Part shown: in pieces, positions 25,406-33,916 of the stretch | How positions within the stretch are numbered: position 1 is the stretch's first letter | Layout of the letters: each line of letters opens with the position of its first letter | Assembly: GCA_018606645.1 (NCBI GenBank) | Contig: JAGVRI010000020.1 | Span: forward strand, 1 to 64,000 | Origin: Chloroflexota bacterium | GTDB lineage: Bacteria > Chloroflexota > Anaerolineae > JAAYZQ01 | Direction of reading: 5' to 3' | DNA length: 64,000 bases | Notes under the pieces: generated by a model | Told to the model about the DNA's origin: nothing | Databases searched by the model: none | Seen by the model: only the letters and a program-made list of their open reading frames with translations | Position numbers and translations under genes: made by a program

Positions 25406-26884
25406 GTGGAATTCAAACACGATTACTATGCCCTCTTGGGTATCCCGGCCGACGCGGATGAACGGACCATCAAACGCGCCTACCGCCGGCTGGCCCGGCT
25501 CTATCATCCCGATATCAGTACTGAGCCCCAGGCAGCAGAACGGTTCCAACAACTCCAGGAAGCCTATCAGATTCTGATGAATCCGATCCAACGGCAGGCT
25601 TTTGACCACTGGCGCCGCCGACAGGGTCTGGAACGGGCTCATCCTCTGATTTTGCGAGTCACCCCCAGTCACGAGGAGTTGCCCTGTTTGGACGAACCGC
25701 AGGCTCTCTATCTCCTGGTGGAGATCGCCGCTCCCAATCAAGGGAAAGGATCGCGACCTCCCATCAACCTCTGCCTGGTTCTGGATCGCAGCACTTCGAT
25801 GAAAGGAGCACGGCTCTATCAGGTCAAAGAGGCGGCCCGCTCCATCGTCGATCAGTTGGCGCCAGACGATCTGCTATCGGTGGTGACATTCAGCGATCGG
25901 GCCGAGTTGGTGTTGTCGGGTAGCCACAACATGGACAAAACGGCGGCCAAGATCGCCGTTGGCAGCATTCGGAGTGAAGGCGGCACCGAGATATATCAAG
26001 GGCTGAAGTTGGGTCTGGAACAGGTCGAACGATGGCATGGCCCTGGCGTCCTGAGCCATCTGATTCTGATCACCGATGGTCAAACCTACGGCGACGAAGA
26101 ACAGTGCCTGGAGGCGGCCCGGCGGGCCGGTGAGCGAGGGATCCCCATCACCACCATGGGCATCGGCTCTGATTGGAACGGTAAGTTGTTGGACGAAATT
26201 GCGAATCTCAGCAAGGCACCAGGTTCCTCGATCTACCTCGACTCGACGGCCAAAATCCAGGAAGTATTCCGGGATCGGGTTCAGGCTCTGGGGAATACCG
26301 TGGTCCGTGACCTCGCCCTCTCCATCCATTGGGGTCAAGGGGTGACGGTCAAGGAGCTGTTTCGAGTATCACCCGAGATCACCGAGCTGTTTCTGTTCGA
26401 TGACCGGGTGACGTTAGGTTCGCTAGAAATGGGGAGCCCACAAGTCGTGATCCTCGAGTTATTGCTCAGCCCCCATACGCCCGGCAGCCACCAACTGGTC
26501 CGCTTGGCTGCCCAGGGGACCATGCCGGGCGCGGACGGTCAGGCCGTGTATGTAGAACGAAACGTGGAGACCCGTTTTGTCACCAGCCTGGAGCAGCGAA
26601 AGCCCATCCCGTCCGACATTGTGTCTGCCATGGGCAAACTCACTATCTTCAAGATGCAACAGCGAGTGACTCACGAGGTCGAAGCAGGTAGAATCGAGTC
26701 CGCCATCCATCGGCTTAAAACGATGGCGACGCGTCTCCTGGACATTGGCGAGACCGAACTGGCTCAGGTCGCCCTGCTTGAGGCAGGACGCCTGGAGCAA
26801 ACCGGCTCCTTCTCCAGTGAAGGGCAGAAGAAACTCCACTATGGGACACGAGGATTGGGGATTGTGCCCAAGAAGCGCCCGTAA
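25406..26884 (+). CDS. J-domain / von Willebrand A domain fusion protein
   Basis: A 492-residue protein with two recognisable parts. Residues about 5-70 are a DnaJ-type J domain with the intact HPD motif (residues 34-36), which in the family stimulates Hsp70 ATPase. Residues about 118-300 are a vWA domain with a complete MIDAS (DRSTS at 127-131, then Thr in SEGGTEIY and Asp in LITDGQTYG), expected to bind metal and a partner protein. The remaining 190 residues are a beta-rich region and a helical tail. The GTG start at 25406 has GAGGGGGAG upstream. A J domain fused to vWA in a kinase/PP2C cluster is unusual. Confidence 0.85.
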   Translation: MEFKHDYYALLGIPADADERTIKRAYRRLARLYHPDISTEPQAAERFQQLQEAYQILMNPIQRQAFDHWRRRQGLERAHPLILRVTPSHEELPCLDEPQALYLLVEIAAPNQGKGSRPPINLCLVLDRSTSMKGARLYQVKEAARSIVDQLAPDDLLSVVTFSDRAELVLSGSHNMDKTAAKIAVGSIRSEGGTEIYQGLKLGLEQVERWHGPGVLSHLILITDGQTYGDEEQCLEAARRAGERGIPITTMGIGSDWNGKLLDEIANLSKAPGSSIYLDSTAKIQEVFRDRVQALGNTVVRDLALSIHWGQGVTVKELFRVSPEITELFLFDDRVTLGSLEMGSPQVVILELLLSPHTPGSHQLVRLAAQGTMPGADGQAVYVERNVETRFVTSLEQRKPIPSDIVSAMGKLTIFKMQQRVTHEVEAGRIESAIHRLKTMATRLLDIGETELAQVALLEAGRLEQTGSFSSEGQKKLHYGTRGLGIVPKKRP

Positions 26885-26913
26885 GACGATGTGACTCTCA
26901 GGGAGAGTGAACG

Positions 26914-27387
26914 ATGATCAAATGTCCTTTTTGTCAAAGTGTCTACCCGGAAAACACCCTGTTCTGCGTGGAGTGCGGCTCCTACCTGGCCCCCAGCGAC
27001 GGTCAATCCACTGACCCTCTCCAGCGAAGCAACGTAGAATATGGCCAGGCAGGGGGTGGTCCCTTCAAAATCCTGGTGTTATCGATTGAGGGACGAGGGA
27101 GTATTGAACTTCCTCTTTCCAAAGAAGTGGTGTTGGGCCGCCTGGATCCCACCCGTGCCATCTTTCCGGACGTGGACCTATCCGACGAAGAGGGTGTTGA
27201 CAAAGGCATCTCGCGGCGTCATGCCCGCATCTCGCAACGGGGCGGCCAGGTGTTTGTCGAAGACCTCAACAGTCTGAACGGCACGTTCCTTAACGCGACC
27301 CGCCTGATCCCTGAGATGCCTTACCCGCTCAAGGATGGCGACCAGGTCCAATTGGGCAAACTGACCGTGACGGTGCATCTCAAGTGA
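26914..27387 (+). CDS. Zinc-ribbon / FHA-domain protein
   Basis: A 157-residue protein. An N-terminal zinc ribbon has four cysteines (Cys4, Cys7, Cys18, Cys21) and is followed by a linker and an FHA domain (about 55-157). The FHA landmarks are LGRLDP, SRRHARIS and the SLNGTFLN turn, which in the family binds phosphothreonine. It is the likely reader of kinase products made by the upstream gene. It starts 29 bp after the J-vWA gene with GGGAGAG upstream. No membrane segment is present. Confidence 0.88.
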   Translation: MIKCPFCQSVYPENTLFCVECGSYLAPSDGQSTDPLQRSNVEYGQAGGGPFKILVLSIEGRGSIELPLSKEVVLGRLDPTRAIFPDVDLSDEEGVDKGISRRHARISQRGGQVFVEDLNSLNGTFLNATRLIPEMPYPLKDGDQVQLGKLTVTVHLK

Positions 27388-27440
27388 AGGCCATGAATAG
27401 AATCGGCCCCAGTTCCGTATGGTAAAGAGGAGGCTTTAGG

Positions 27441-27683
27441 ATGGCTTTTGAGGTCATCATTCACATTCAGAATGAGGACCCTATTGTGGCGGACATGGAT
27501 ACATTACCCGATCCGACCCACTATAGTGTGATTGTCACCAATCCGCGTCGTCGGGATGGCCGGCCCCTGCACTATGTCACCGAGGGCGCTACGGCCTTTA
27601 TCTTCCCCTGGACCCGCATCAACTTTATCGAGGTGATGGAGGCCGAGAAGGCCGAGGAAATCGTGGAATTCTTCCGCGAGTAG
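27441..27683 (+). CDS. Uncharacterised 80-residue protein of the kinase/FHA module
   Basis: An 80-residue protein with a strong RBS (AGAGGAGG) and good coding quality, 53 bp after the FHA gene and on the same strand. It reads as alternating beta strands with an acidic C-terminal helix (MEAEKAEEIVEFF); it has no signal peptide, TM segment or metal motif. I do not recognise its family. Its position as last gene before a convergent mevalonate kinase gene makes it part of the same transcript as the kinase module. Confidence 0.7.
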   Translation: MAFEVIIHIQNEDPIVADMDTLPDPTHYSVIVTNPRRRDGRPLHYVTEGATAFIFPWTRINFIEVMEAEKAEEIVEFFRE

Positions 27684-27724
27684 AATACAACCGGTCCACT
27701 ACAAGAGCCATCGCTTTTGAAGCA

Positions 27725-28654
27725 TCATCTCACCTCCGTCGCGATCACGTGGGTTGCCCCGGTCAGACGGAGCATCATGCTCACTCTACCTTCCGTCTCT
27801 TCGGTGACGAGAGCAATCATGTTTCCTCCCCGGCCGGCGCCGGACAGTTTGGCGCCCAACGCCCCACCTTCCCGAGCCGCTGTCACCAGGCGGTCCAGTT
27901 CCGGACAACTGACCCCGATTTCCTGGAGTAGGGCGTGGTTCTCGTCCATCAAGGCTGCCATGGCGTCTAGATCTCCCTGTTGAATCGCGGTTCGAGCGGC
28001 GACGGCGATCTGCCCAATGCGCTCAAAAAGGGACCGGTACTGATCGGGCGCACTCTGATAGCGGCGACGCACGTCGCTCACCACTTCCCTGGTCGAACTC
28101 ATAATGCCTGTATCCGCAATGACCAGGCGGAACGGTTTGCCCACCCAGAAGATCTCCCACCCCCTGTCTTTGATGAAATAGACCGGCTTCTCGAACGCGA
28201 TCACCGTGTTGTCAATGCCAGAGGGTGTGCCGTGGTAGAGGATCTCGGTTTGATAGACCAGGTCCGAAATGGCCCGGGAGGGAAACCAGTGGTGAAAGTG
28301 CCCGGCCAGGGCCCGGACGATGGCCGTGGATACCGCCGCTCCGCTGCCCATCCCCCGGGCGATAGGGACAGTGGAGGTCACGGTAATCGTCAGGTCCGGC
28401 TCGACTGTACGGCGCATGGCCTGCAATGTCAGGCGGACGATGCGGGCCAGGGGATCGTCATCCGCCGCCTCTCGCACGACCACGCGGCGGCCCAGGTCTG
28501 GAGCGACAACCACCACTCCCTGTCCACCTGGGCCAGGTTCCACCCAGGCCTGAGCCTGGACTTCGGTCACAGGTACCGCAATGGCGGGATACCCGTAGAC
28601 CACCGCGTGTTCGCCGAACAGGATCACCTTGCCAGAAGCATACGCCACCGTCAT
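27725..28654 (-). CDS. Mevalonate kinase
   Basis: A 309-residue GHMP-superfamily kinase that phosphorylates mevalonate in the isoprenoid pathway. The N terminus GKVILFGEHAVVYG, the ATP-binding motif PIARGMGSGAAVSTA (about 98-112) and the C-terminal KLSGAGRGGNM are diagnostic for mevalonate kinases. The mevalonate pathway is used by many Chloroflexota in place of the MEP route. No other pathway gene is in the window. The length is normal for bacterial and archaeal members. Confidence 0.9.
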   Translation of the reverse strand: MTVAYASGKVILFGEHAVVYGYPAIAVPVTEVQAQAWVEPGPGGQGVVVVAPDLGRRVVVREAADDDPLARIVRLTLQAMRRTVEPDLTITVTSTVPIARGMGSGAAVSTAIVRALAGHFHHWFPSRAISDLVYQTEILYHGTPSGIDNTVIAFEKPVYFIKDRGWEIFWVGKPFRLVIADTGIMSSTREVVSDVRRRYQSAPDQYRSLFERIGQIAVAARTAIQQGDLDAMAALMDENHALLQEIGVSCPELDRLVTAAREGGALGAKLSGAGRGGNMIALVTEETEGRVSMMLRLTGATHVIATEVR

Positions 28655-28706
28655 TCGCGCCTTTCTCCTCCGAGACTAGCTTCCGCCTTTATCGCGTGCC
28701 AACCGA

Positions 28707-30821
28707 TTATGGACCTGGGGTCGGGGTTGGAGCCGGCTCAAGGTTGAAATAGGCCTCGGCCACCTGGCGGAAAAGCGGGGCGGCGAACACGGACCCTTCG
28801 CCGGCATGCTCCACCACCACTGCAATGGCAATCTCCGGGTCGTCGGCCGGCACATAGCCGGCAAACCAGGCATGGGGTTTTTGTTGTCCGCTTTCCGCAG
28901 TGCCGGTCTTGCCGGCGGCGGATAAACCGAAGCCTTGAAATGCCTGATAGGCGGTGCCGTACGGGGCGGAGGTCACTTGATGCAGGCTGTCGCGGATCAC
29001 GGCCAGATTGTCGGCGCTGACCGGAAGTTGAGCCAGCGCAACCGGTTCGAACTTCCACTCCGGGGAGGAAGGTTCAGAAGCGATCAGTTCCACCACCTGG
29101 GGCCGATAGAGGGTTCCGCCATTTCCGACGGCCGCCATCATCACCGCGACCTGTAACGGCGTGACCAGCAATTCACTCTGGCCAATGGCCAGGTTGACGC
29201 TGTCGCCGGGAGCCCATCCCTCGCCTTTGGTCGTGATCTTCCAGGTTGGATCGGGCACCAACCCTGGATTCTCCTCTACTTCGATGCCGGTCAGCGCCCC
29301 AAAACCAAAATAGCGGGCATAATCCGGCAACACTTCCTGGCCTAACCCGTTGAGCATCAGACCGACCTGGTAAAAGGTAATGTCGCACGAGACGGTAAGC
29401 GCCTTGCTCAGCGGGATGTTCCCGTGCCCGCTCCGCAGCCAGCACGTCTTGCGCCATTCCGCCCCCAAGCCGGTCCAGGTCCCGCGACAGATGAATGGGC
29501 TGGTCGCCGTCAGCTTGCCGACCTCCATGCCGGCGGCCATAGTGACGACCTTGAACACACTTCCCGGTGGATAGATCCCCTGGGTGGCGCGGTTTACCAG
29601 CGGGCGGGTCGGGTCGCTCTGAAGGCTCTGCCACTGCCAATCGCTGATCCCCCCGGCAAAGAGACCGGGATCGAAACGAGGGTAGGTGGCCATGGCCAGA
29701 ACGCGACCGGTCTTGGCTTCCAGGACGACAATGGCCCCCGGTCGTTGCCCCAGAATATTCTGTACTTTGAGCTGAAATTCGCGGTCAAACGTCGTGTACA
29801 GGCTGCTGCTCTTCCGAGCCGGTTTGTCGGCCAGAACGGCTACCTGTCGACCTTCGACGGAGAGGATCTCCAGCCGTCCACCGCGTTCGCCGGCCAGATA
29901 GGGCTCGCCCCACCGCTCCAGTCCCATGCGACCCACCATTTCATCACCACTGTAGCCCTGCGCTCTCCATTGCTCGATCTCTTCCCTGGGGATCGGGCCG
30001 ACAACTCCCACAATGTGAGGGGCAATGACTTCCGGCCGGTAGGAGCGCGTCCAGGCAGTACGCAACTCCACGCCCGGAATGGAGGTCAGCAGATCATAAT
30101 TCGCCTGGGCGGTTTCTGCGCTGATCCGACCTAACGCGACGTACCAGTCCGGCTGAGCATCTGCATACCGGGACTGGAGGTCCGCCGCCGTCTTGCCCAG
30201 AACAGCGCTCAGATGACTTAACAACGTGACCTCGTCCTGGATCTTGCCCGGAACGACCCCCACCTCCACCAGTTCTCCTTCTACCGCCAGCCCCAGACCG
30301 TTTCGGTCATAGATATTCCCTCGGGAGGGAATACGCGGCGTCAATCGCACCACGGTTTCATCGCTCAGTTGCGGGAAAATCAAGGCAGGGGACCAGTTCA
30401 CCCCCCACCGACGCCCCTCGGCTGTCAGCACCATCCGGTTCTCGATGTCAAAGTCGCCCACCAGCGCCGTTTGAAACGTAACCGCAAAAGCGACCTCAGC
30501 GTGGGTGTCCGGTTGATACGCGGCCAGAATCCGAGGGGAGACATGGAGGATGGTCGCTTCCTCCACCACCTGAGCATAGGTATCGATAAACTGCTCCTCA
30601 GAGACCGTCTCCTGGGAATCCGGAGCCAGTAGATCGTACATCGTGGAATAGTCGCCCCGTTCCCATGCTTGCAAGAAGGCAAAGGCAGTCTCGTCTGCTG
30701 GAGGCAGATCAAGGGTGGGCGAAGGGAGCGGGGTCGGCGAAGATGGCAGTGGAACCGGCCCACAGCCCAAGGCCAGGACAACGATGGCCAGCACGAACGT
30801 GAAGATAGAGACCCGATTCAT
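28707..30821 (-). CDS. Class B penicillin-binding protein (peptidoglycan transpeptidase) lipoprotein with NTF2-like N domain
   Basis: A 704-residue cell-wall enzyme. The signal peptide ends in LALGC (lipobox), followed by a Pro-rich linker, an NTF2/MecA-type N domain (about 40-150), a PBP dimerisation domain (about 155-345) and the transpeptidase domain (about 365-690). Catalytic motifs are SVFK (Ser421-Lys424), SCD in place of SxN, and KTGTAES. This is the PBP2a/PBP3-like group that crosslinks peptidoglycan. The promoter ends only about 10 nt from the start codon with no RBS, so the mRNA may be leaderless. The mevalonate kinase gene follows after 52 bp. Confidence 0.92.
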   Translation of the reverse strand: MNRVSIFTFVLAIVVLALGCGPVPLPSSPTPLPSPTLDLPPADETAFAFLQAWERGDYSTMYDLLAPDSQETVSEEQFIDTYAQVVEEATILHVSPRILAAYQPDTHAEVAFAVTFQTALVGDFDIENRMVLTAEGRRWGVNWSPALIFPQLSDETVVRLTPRIPSRGNIYDRNGLGLAVEGELVEVGVVPGKIQDEVTLLSHLSAVLGKTAADLQSRYADAQPDWYVALGRISAETAQANYDLLTSIPGVELRTAWTRSYRPEVIAPHIVGVVGPIPREEIEQWRAQGYSGDEMVGRMGLERWGEPYLAGERGGRLEILSVEGRQVAVLADKPARKSSSLYTTFDREFQLKVQNILGQRPGAIVVLEAKTGRVLAMATYPRFDPGLFAGGISDWQWQSLQSDPTRPLVNRATQGIYPPGSVFKVVTMAAGMEVGKLTATSPFICRGTWTGLGAEWRKTCWLRSGHGNIPLSKALTVSCDITFYQVGLMLNGLGQEVLPDYARYFGFGALTGIEVEENPGLVPDPTWKITTKGEGWAPGDSVNLAIGQSELLVTPLQVAVMMAAVGNGGTLYRPQVVELIASEPSSPEWKFEPVALAQLPVSADNLAVIRDSLHQVTSAPYGTAYQAFQGFGLSAAGKTGTAESGQQKPHAWFAGYVPADDPEIAIAVVVEHAGEGSVFAAPLFRQVAEAYFNLEPAPTPTPGP

Positions 30822-30830
30822 GTGATGGAG

Positions 30831-30859
30831 ATTATACTCGAAAAGCAGGGAACCAGCAA
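30831..30859 (-). promoter_or_regulatory. Promoter of the PBP gene, probably leaderless (TTGCTG-17-TATAAT)
   Basis: On the minus strand TTGCTG (30854-30859) and TATAAT (30831-30836) have a 17-nt spacer. Only 9 nt separate TATAAT from the ATG, so the start site should fall within a few bases of the start codon. There is no Shine-Dalgarno in CTCCATCAC. Confidence 0.65.
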
Positions 30860-30906
30860 ATGAAGATTAACGACCTTGGGGCGATGCAAAGCGTGCTCGA
30901 TTCGAT

Positions 30907-30935
30907 TTGACAAAAGCGACGAGATGTGGTATACA
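30907..30935 (+). promoter_or_regulatory. Promoter of the T-box/trpS/trpB2 operon (TTGACA-17-TATACA)
   Basis: TTGACA at 30907-30912 and TATACA at 30930-30935 with a 17-nt spacer and an extended -10 (TGTGG). RNA should start near 30942, just before the T-box stem I. Confidence 0.8.
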
Positions 30936-30942
30936 TATTCAC

Positions 30943-31294
30943 AATTGAATTATTAAAGACTGAGAACAGGAATAGTAGCTGCCAAAGCGGGGGCCAGAGA
31001 GTCGGGGTAAGGTGGAAGCCCGATACCAGCGCAGGCAGTGAATGGGCCTGGGAGTTGCCCGCCGAACACCCCACCCGGGGTCAGTAGTCGGAGCCGGAGA
31101 CGCCACCGTTATCAGGGCTGAGGGTATCGTCTCAGTGTAAGGGACCGTACCTGCAAACGAGTGAGGCTGGCATTCTGAAATCCGCTGTCACCGGCGGATT
31201 TTTTGTTTACCAGACCAGCCTAATAGAGGTGGCACCGCGGGGGCCTTGGAGATCAAGCGCTCGTCCTCTAGGAAGGGACGAGCGCTTTGTTTTT
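30943..31294 (+). promoter_or_regulatory. T-box riboswitch, tryptophan-specific
   Basis: A transcription-attenuation leader that senses uncharged tRNA. Stem I features AGAGAG and GGTGGAAGCC (30990-31025 region) and the specifier region GTGAATGGGCC with TGG (Trp) at 31043-31045. The T-box sequence AGAGGTGGCACCGCGG is at 31225-31240. The terminator is a 12-bp stem (31255-31266 with 31276-31287) followed by TGTTTTT. A hairpin before the T-box (31178-31185 with 31194-31201) is itself followed by TTTTTTG. Uncharged tRNA-Trp should pair with the T-box and allow read-through into trpS-trpB2. It fills most of the 493-bp gap upstream of trpS. Confidence 0.92.
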
Positions 31295-31314
31295 GAACAG
31301 GTTGGAGGTGAACG

Positions 31315-32379
31315 ATGGAACGAAAAAGACTATTGACAGGTGACCGGCCGACCGGCAAGTTGCACCTTGGACATTATGTAGGCAGCTTGCGGAATCGAGT
31401 GCAATTGCAGGAGGAATACGACTGCTTCTTTGTCCTGGCCGATCTTCACGCATTGACCACGCACCAGGAGAAGCACCAAATTGCCCAGATGGCCCAGAAC
31501 ATCCGGGACATCGTACTAGACTACCTGGCCGTTGGCATCGATCCAGAGCGCAGCACTATCTTTGTCCAATCGGCGGTCCCCGAGACGTGTGAACTCAATC
31601 TGATCCTGGAAATGCTGGTCAGCGTTCCCCGCCTGGAACGGCTGCCCAGTCTCAAGGACATGGCCCGGGACGCCCATCTGGAAACGATGCCGTTTGGCCT
31701 GCTGGGGTACCCGGTGCTGCAGGCCGCAGACATCCTCCTGCCCAGAGCGCATCTGGTTCCGGTGGGCGGCGATAATGAAGCCCACGTCGAAGTGGCGCGC
31801 GAGATCGCACGCCGCTTTAACCGGCTGTACGGGGAGGTATTCCCGCTGCCCGAAATATTGCTCGGGCAGGTCCCCACTCTGGTGGGCACTGATGGGCAAG
31901 GCAAGATGGGCAAGAGCCGGGGGAATTCGATCTATCTGAGCGACGATGAGGAGACCGTCACCCGGAAGGTGATGGCCATGGTGACCGACCCTCAGCGGGT
32001 GCGGGCCGATATCCCTGGCCGGGTGGAGGGCAATCCGGTGTTTATCTACCATGACATTTTCAACCCCGACCGGGATGAAGTGAACGAGTTGAAAGAACGG
32101 TACCGGCAGGGCAAGGTGGGCGATGTGGAGGTAAAACGCAGGTTGGCCAGGGCCCTGAACCACACCCTGGAGCCTTTGCGAGAACGACGCGCCCGGTTTG
32201 AGGCTCAACCCGGCTTCATCGAGGATCTCCTGATAGAAGGGACGCGCCGGGTGCGGATCATCGCCCGGGACACGATGGAGCGAGTGTACACCGCGATGGG
32301 CCTCTACGGGCCGCAGCTCCTGAGAAGCTATGCTCTGCCTCTGGCTGGTGAGAGGATGCCGACGGTGCTCGGCTGTTGA
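31315..32379 (+). CDS. trpS: Tryptophanyl-tRNA synthetase
   Basis: A 354-residue class I aminoacyl-tRNA synthetase that charges tRNA-Trp. The HIGH-like motif is in [17 protein letters not shown] near the N terminus; the KMSKS loop reads KMGKSRG. GGAGGTGAACG precedes the ATG. It is the first gene after a tryptophan T-box, which agrees with the enzyme identity. Compared with B. subtilis TrpS (330 residues) it is slightly longer. The trpB2 gene follows after 27 bp. Confidence 0.95.
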   Translation: MERKRLLTGDRPTGKLHLGHYVGSLRNRVQLQEEYDCFFVLADLHALTTHQEKHQIAQMAQNIRDIVLDYLAVGIDPERSTIFVQSAVPETCELNLILEMLVSVPRLERLPSLKDMARDAHLETMPFGLLGYPVLQAADILLPRAHLVPVGGDNEAHVEVAREIARRFNRLYGEVFPLPEILLGQVPTLVGTDGQGKMGKSRGNSIYLSDDEETVTRKVMAMVTDPQRVRADIPGRVEGNPVFIYHDIFNPDRDEVNELKERYRQGKVGDVEVKRRLARALNHTLEPLRERRARFEAQPGFIEDLLIEGTRRVRIIARDTMERVYTAMGLYGPQLLRSYALPLAGERMPTVLGC

Positions 32380-32406
32380 GAGAATCAAGTGGATAAGGAG
32401 GAAGAA

Positions 32407-33774
32407 ATGACTCGAAACGGAAACCATCGAATCCTTTTGTCGGAAGACCGGATCCCCAAGGCATGGTACAATATCGCCGCCGATTCCCCGGTGGCCTTTC
32501 CCCCCGTCCTTCATCCCGGCACGGGGAAACCCATCGGTCCCGATGACCTGGCTCCGCTCTTCCCGATGAGCCTCATCGCCCAAGAGGTCAGCACCGAACC
32601 GTGGATCGAGATCCCGGAACCGGTGCGCGAAGTCTATCGCTTGTGGCGACCTACCCCGCTGTACCGCGCCCTTCGCCTGGAAGAAGCGCTGGATACGCCG
32701 GCGCACATCTACTATAAATATGAGGGCGTCAGCCCGCCAGGCAGCCACAAGCCCAACACGGCTGTCGCCCAGGCCTTTTTCAACAAGGCAGAGGGGGTCA
32801 AACGAATTACGACCGAAACGGGTGCAGGTCAATGGGGATCGGCCCTGTCGTTCGGCTGTAACCTGTTTGGCATCGAGTGCAAGGTGTACATGGTCAAGAT
32901 CAGCTACCTGCAAAAACCCTACCGCCGCTCGATGATGAACGCCTGGGGCGCCACCGTCGTCCCCAGCCCCAGCCCTGAAACCCGCGCCGGGAGGTCGATC
33001 CTGGCCCAGGACCCGGATTCTCCAGGCAGCCTGGGCATCGCCATCAGCGAGGCCGTGGAGGTGGCAGCGACCCATGAGGACACCAAGTACTCGCTCGGCA
33101 GCGTTCTCAACCATGTGTTGCTCCATCAAACGATCATCGGTCTGGAGGCCCTGGAACAGATGGAGATCGCCGGCGAATATCCGGACGTGGTGGTCGGCTG
33201 CGTGGGAGGGGGCTCGAACTTTGCCGGACTGGCCTACCCGTTCCTGCGGGAAAAGTTTATTAACGGGCGGAACACCCGCTTCCTGGCCGTTGAGCCGGCG
33301 GCCTGTCCTACTCTCACGAGAGGGCCTTATGCCTATGACTTTGGCGACACGGCCAAGCTGACCCCGCTGGTCAAAATGTACACCTTGGGGCATATGTTTG
33401 TCCCGGCCGGCATCCATGCCGGGGGGTTGCGTTATCACGGCATGGCCCCATCCATTTCCGCGTTCTACCATGCCGGGTATATCGAAGCAGTGGCCTACCG
33501 GCAACTCCAGGTCTTTGAGGCGGCGCTTCAGTTTGCCTCGGCAGAAGGGATCATTGTCGCGCCAGAATCCGCTCATGCCGTCCGCGCAGTCATTGACGAG
33601 GCGCTTGCTGCCAAAGAAGCCGGAGAGAAACGGGTGATCCTCTTTAACCTGAGCGGCCACGGCCATTTTGACATGGGGGCGTATGATGCATATCTGAGCG
33701 GTGCCCTGGAAAACTATGAACATCCGCAGGAAAAGATCGAAGAGTCGCTGAAACATCTGCCCCGCGTAGAATGA
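32407..33774 (+). CDS. Tryptophan synthase beta chain, TrpB2 type
   Basis: A 455-residue PLP enzyme that joins indole and serine into tryptophan. The start at 32407 is set by AAGGAGGAAG; an earlier GTG lies upstream of that RBS. The PLP lysine is in GSHKPNTA, and the glycine-rich phosphate site in GCVGGGSNF. The long N-terminal part ([11 protein letters not shown]) and [10 protein letters not shown] are typical of the TrpB2 group, which often lacks a TrpA partner nearby. Its place behind trpS under a Trp T-box makes it a tryptophan-starvation gene. No trpA is in the window. Confidence 0.92.
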   Translation: MTRNGNHRILLSEDRIPKAWYNIAADSPVAFPPVLHPGTGKPIGPDDLAPLFPMSLIAQEVSTEPWIEIPEPVREVYRLWRPTPLYRALRLEEALDTPAHIYYKYEGVSPPGSHKPNTAVAQAFFNKAEGVKRITTETGAGQWGSALSFGCNLFGIECKVYMVKISYLQKPYRRSMMNAWGATVVPSPSPETRAGRSILAQDPDSPGSLGIAISEAVEVAATHEDTKYSLGSVLNHVLLHQTIIGLEALEQMEIAGEYPDVVVGCVGGGSNFAGLAYPFLREKFINGRNTRFLAVEPAACPTLTRGPYAYDFGDTAKLTPLVKMYTLGHMFVPAGIHAGGLRYHGMAPSISAFYHAGYIEAVAYRQLQVFEAALQFASAEGIIVAPESAHAVRAVIDEALAAKEAGEKRVILFNLSGHGHFDMGAYDAYLSGALENYEHPQEKIEESLKHLPRVE

Positions 33775-33794
33775 AGAGCCGAGATGCGCGGAAC

Positions 33795-33829
33795 AAGAGG
33801 CAAGGGGCTGTGTCGCTCCCTTGCCTCTT
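33795..33829 (+). terminator. Hairpin terminator between convergent trpB2 and pfkA
   Basis: A 12-bp inverted repeat AAGAGGCAAGGG (33795-33806) with its complement at 33818-33829. It stands about 20 bp after trpB2 and could serve both converging transcripts, although the T-tract (TTGCTCCC) is weak. Confidence 0.6.
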
Positions 33830-33916
33830 GCTCCCATTTCGAACGATGGAACCGGGGCTGCCTCCCGGCCAGCAACCGACCACGGCTGGTCCAGTCCGGG
33901 ATGGCCGGCCCCCGGA

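Noticed and set aside
22557-27683. The kinase module read as a type VI secretion regulatory cluster
   Set aside because: Kinase, phosphatase and FHA occur in such clusters, but no structural secretion genes are present nearby.
31516-33837. A 773-residue open reading frame antisense to trpS and trpB2
   Set aside because: It overlaps two certain genes on the other strand, shows no domain, and is explained by GC-rich third positions.
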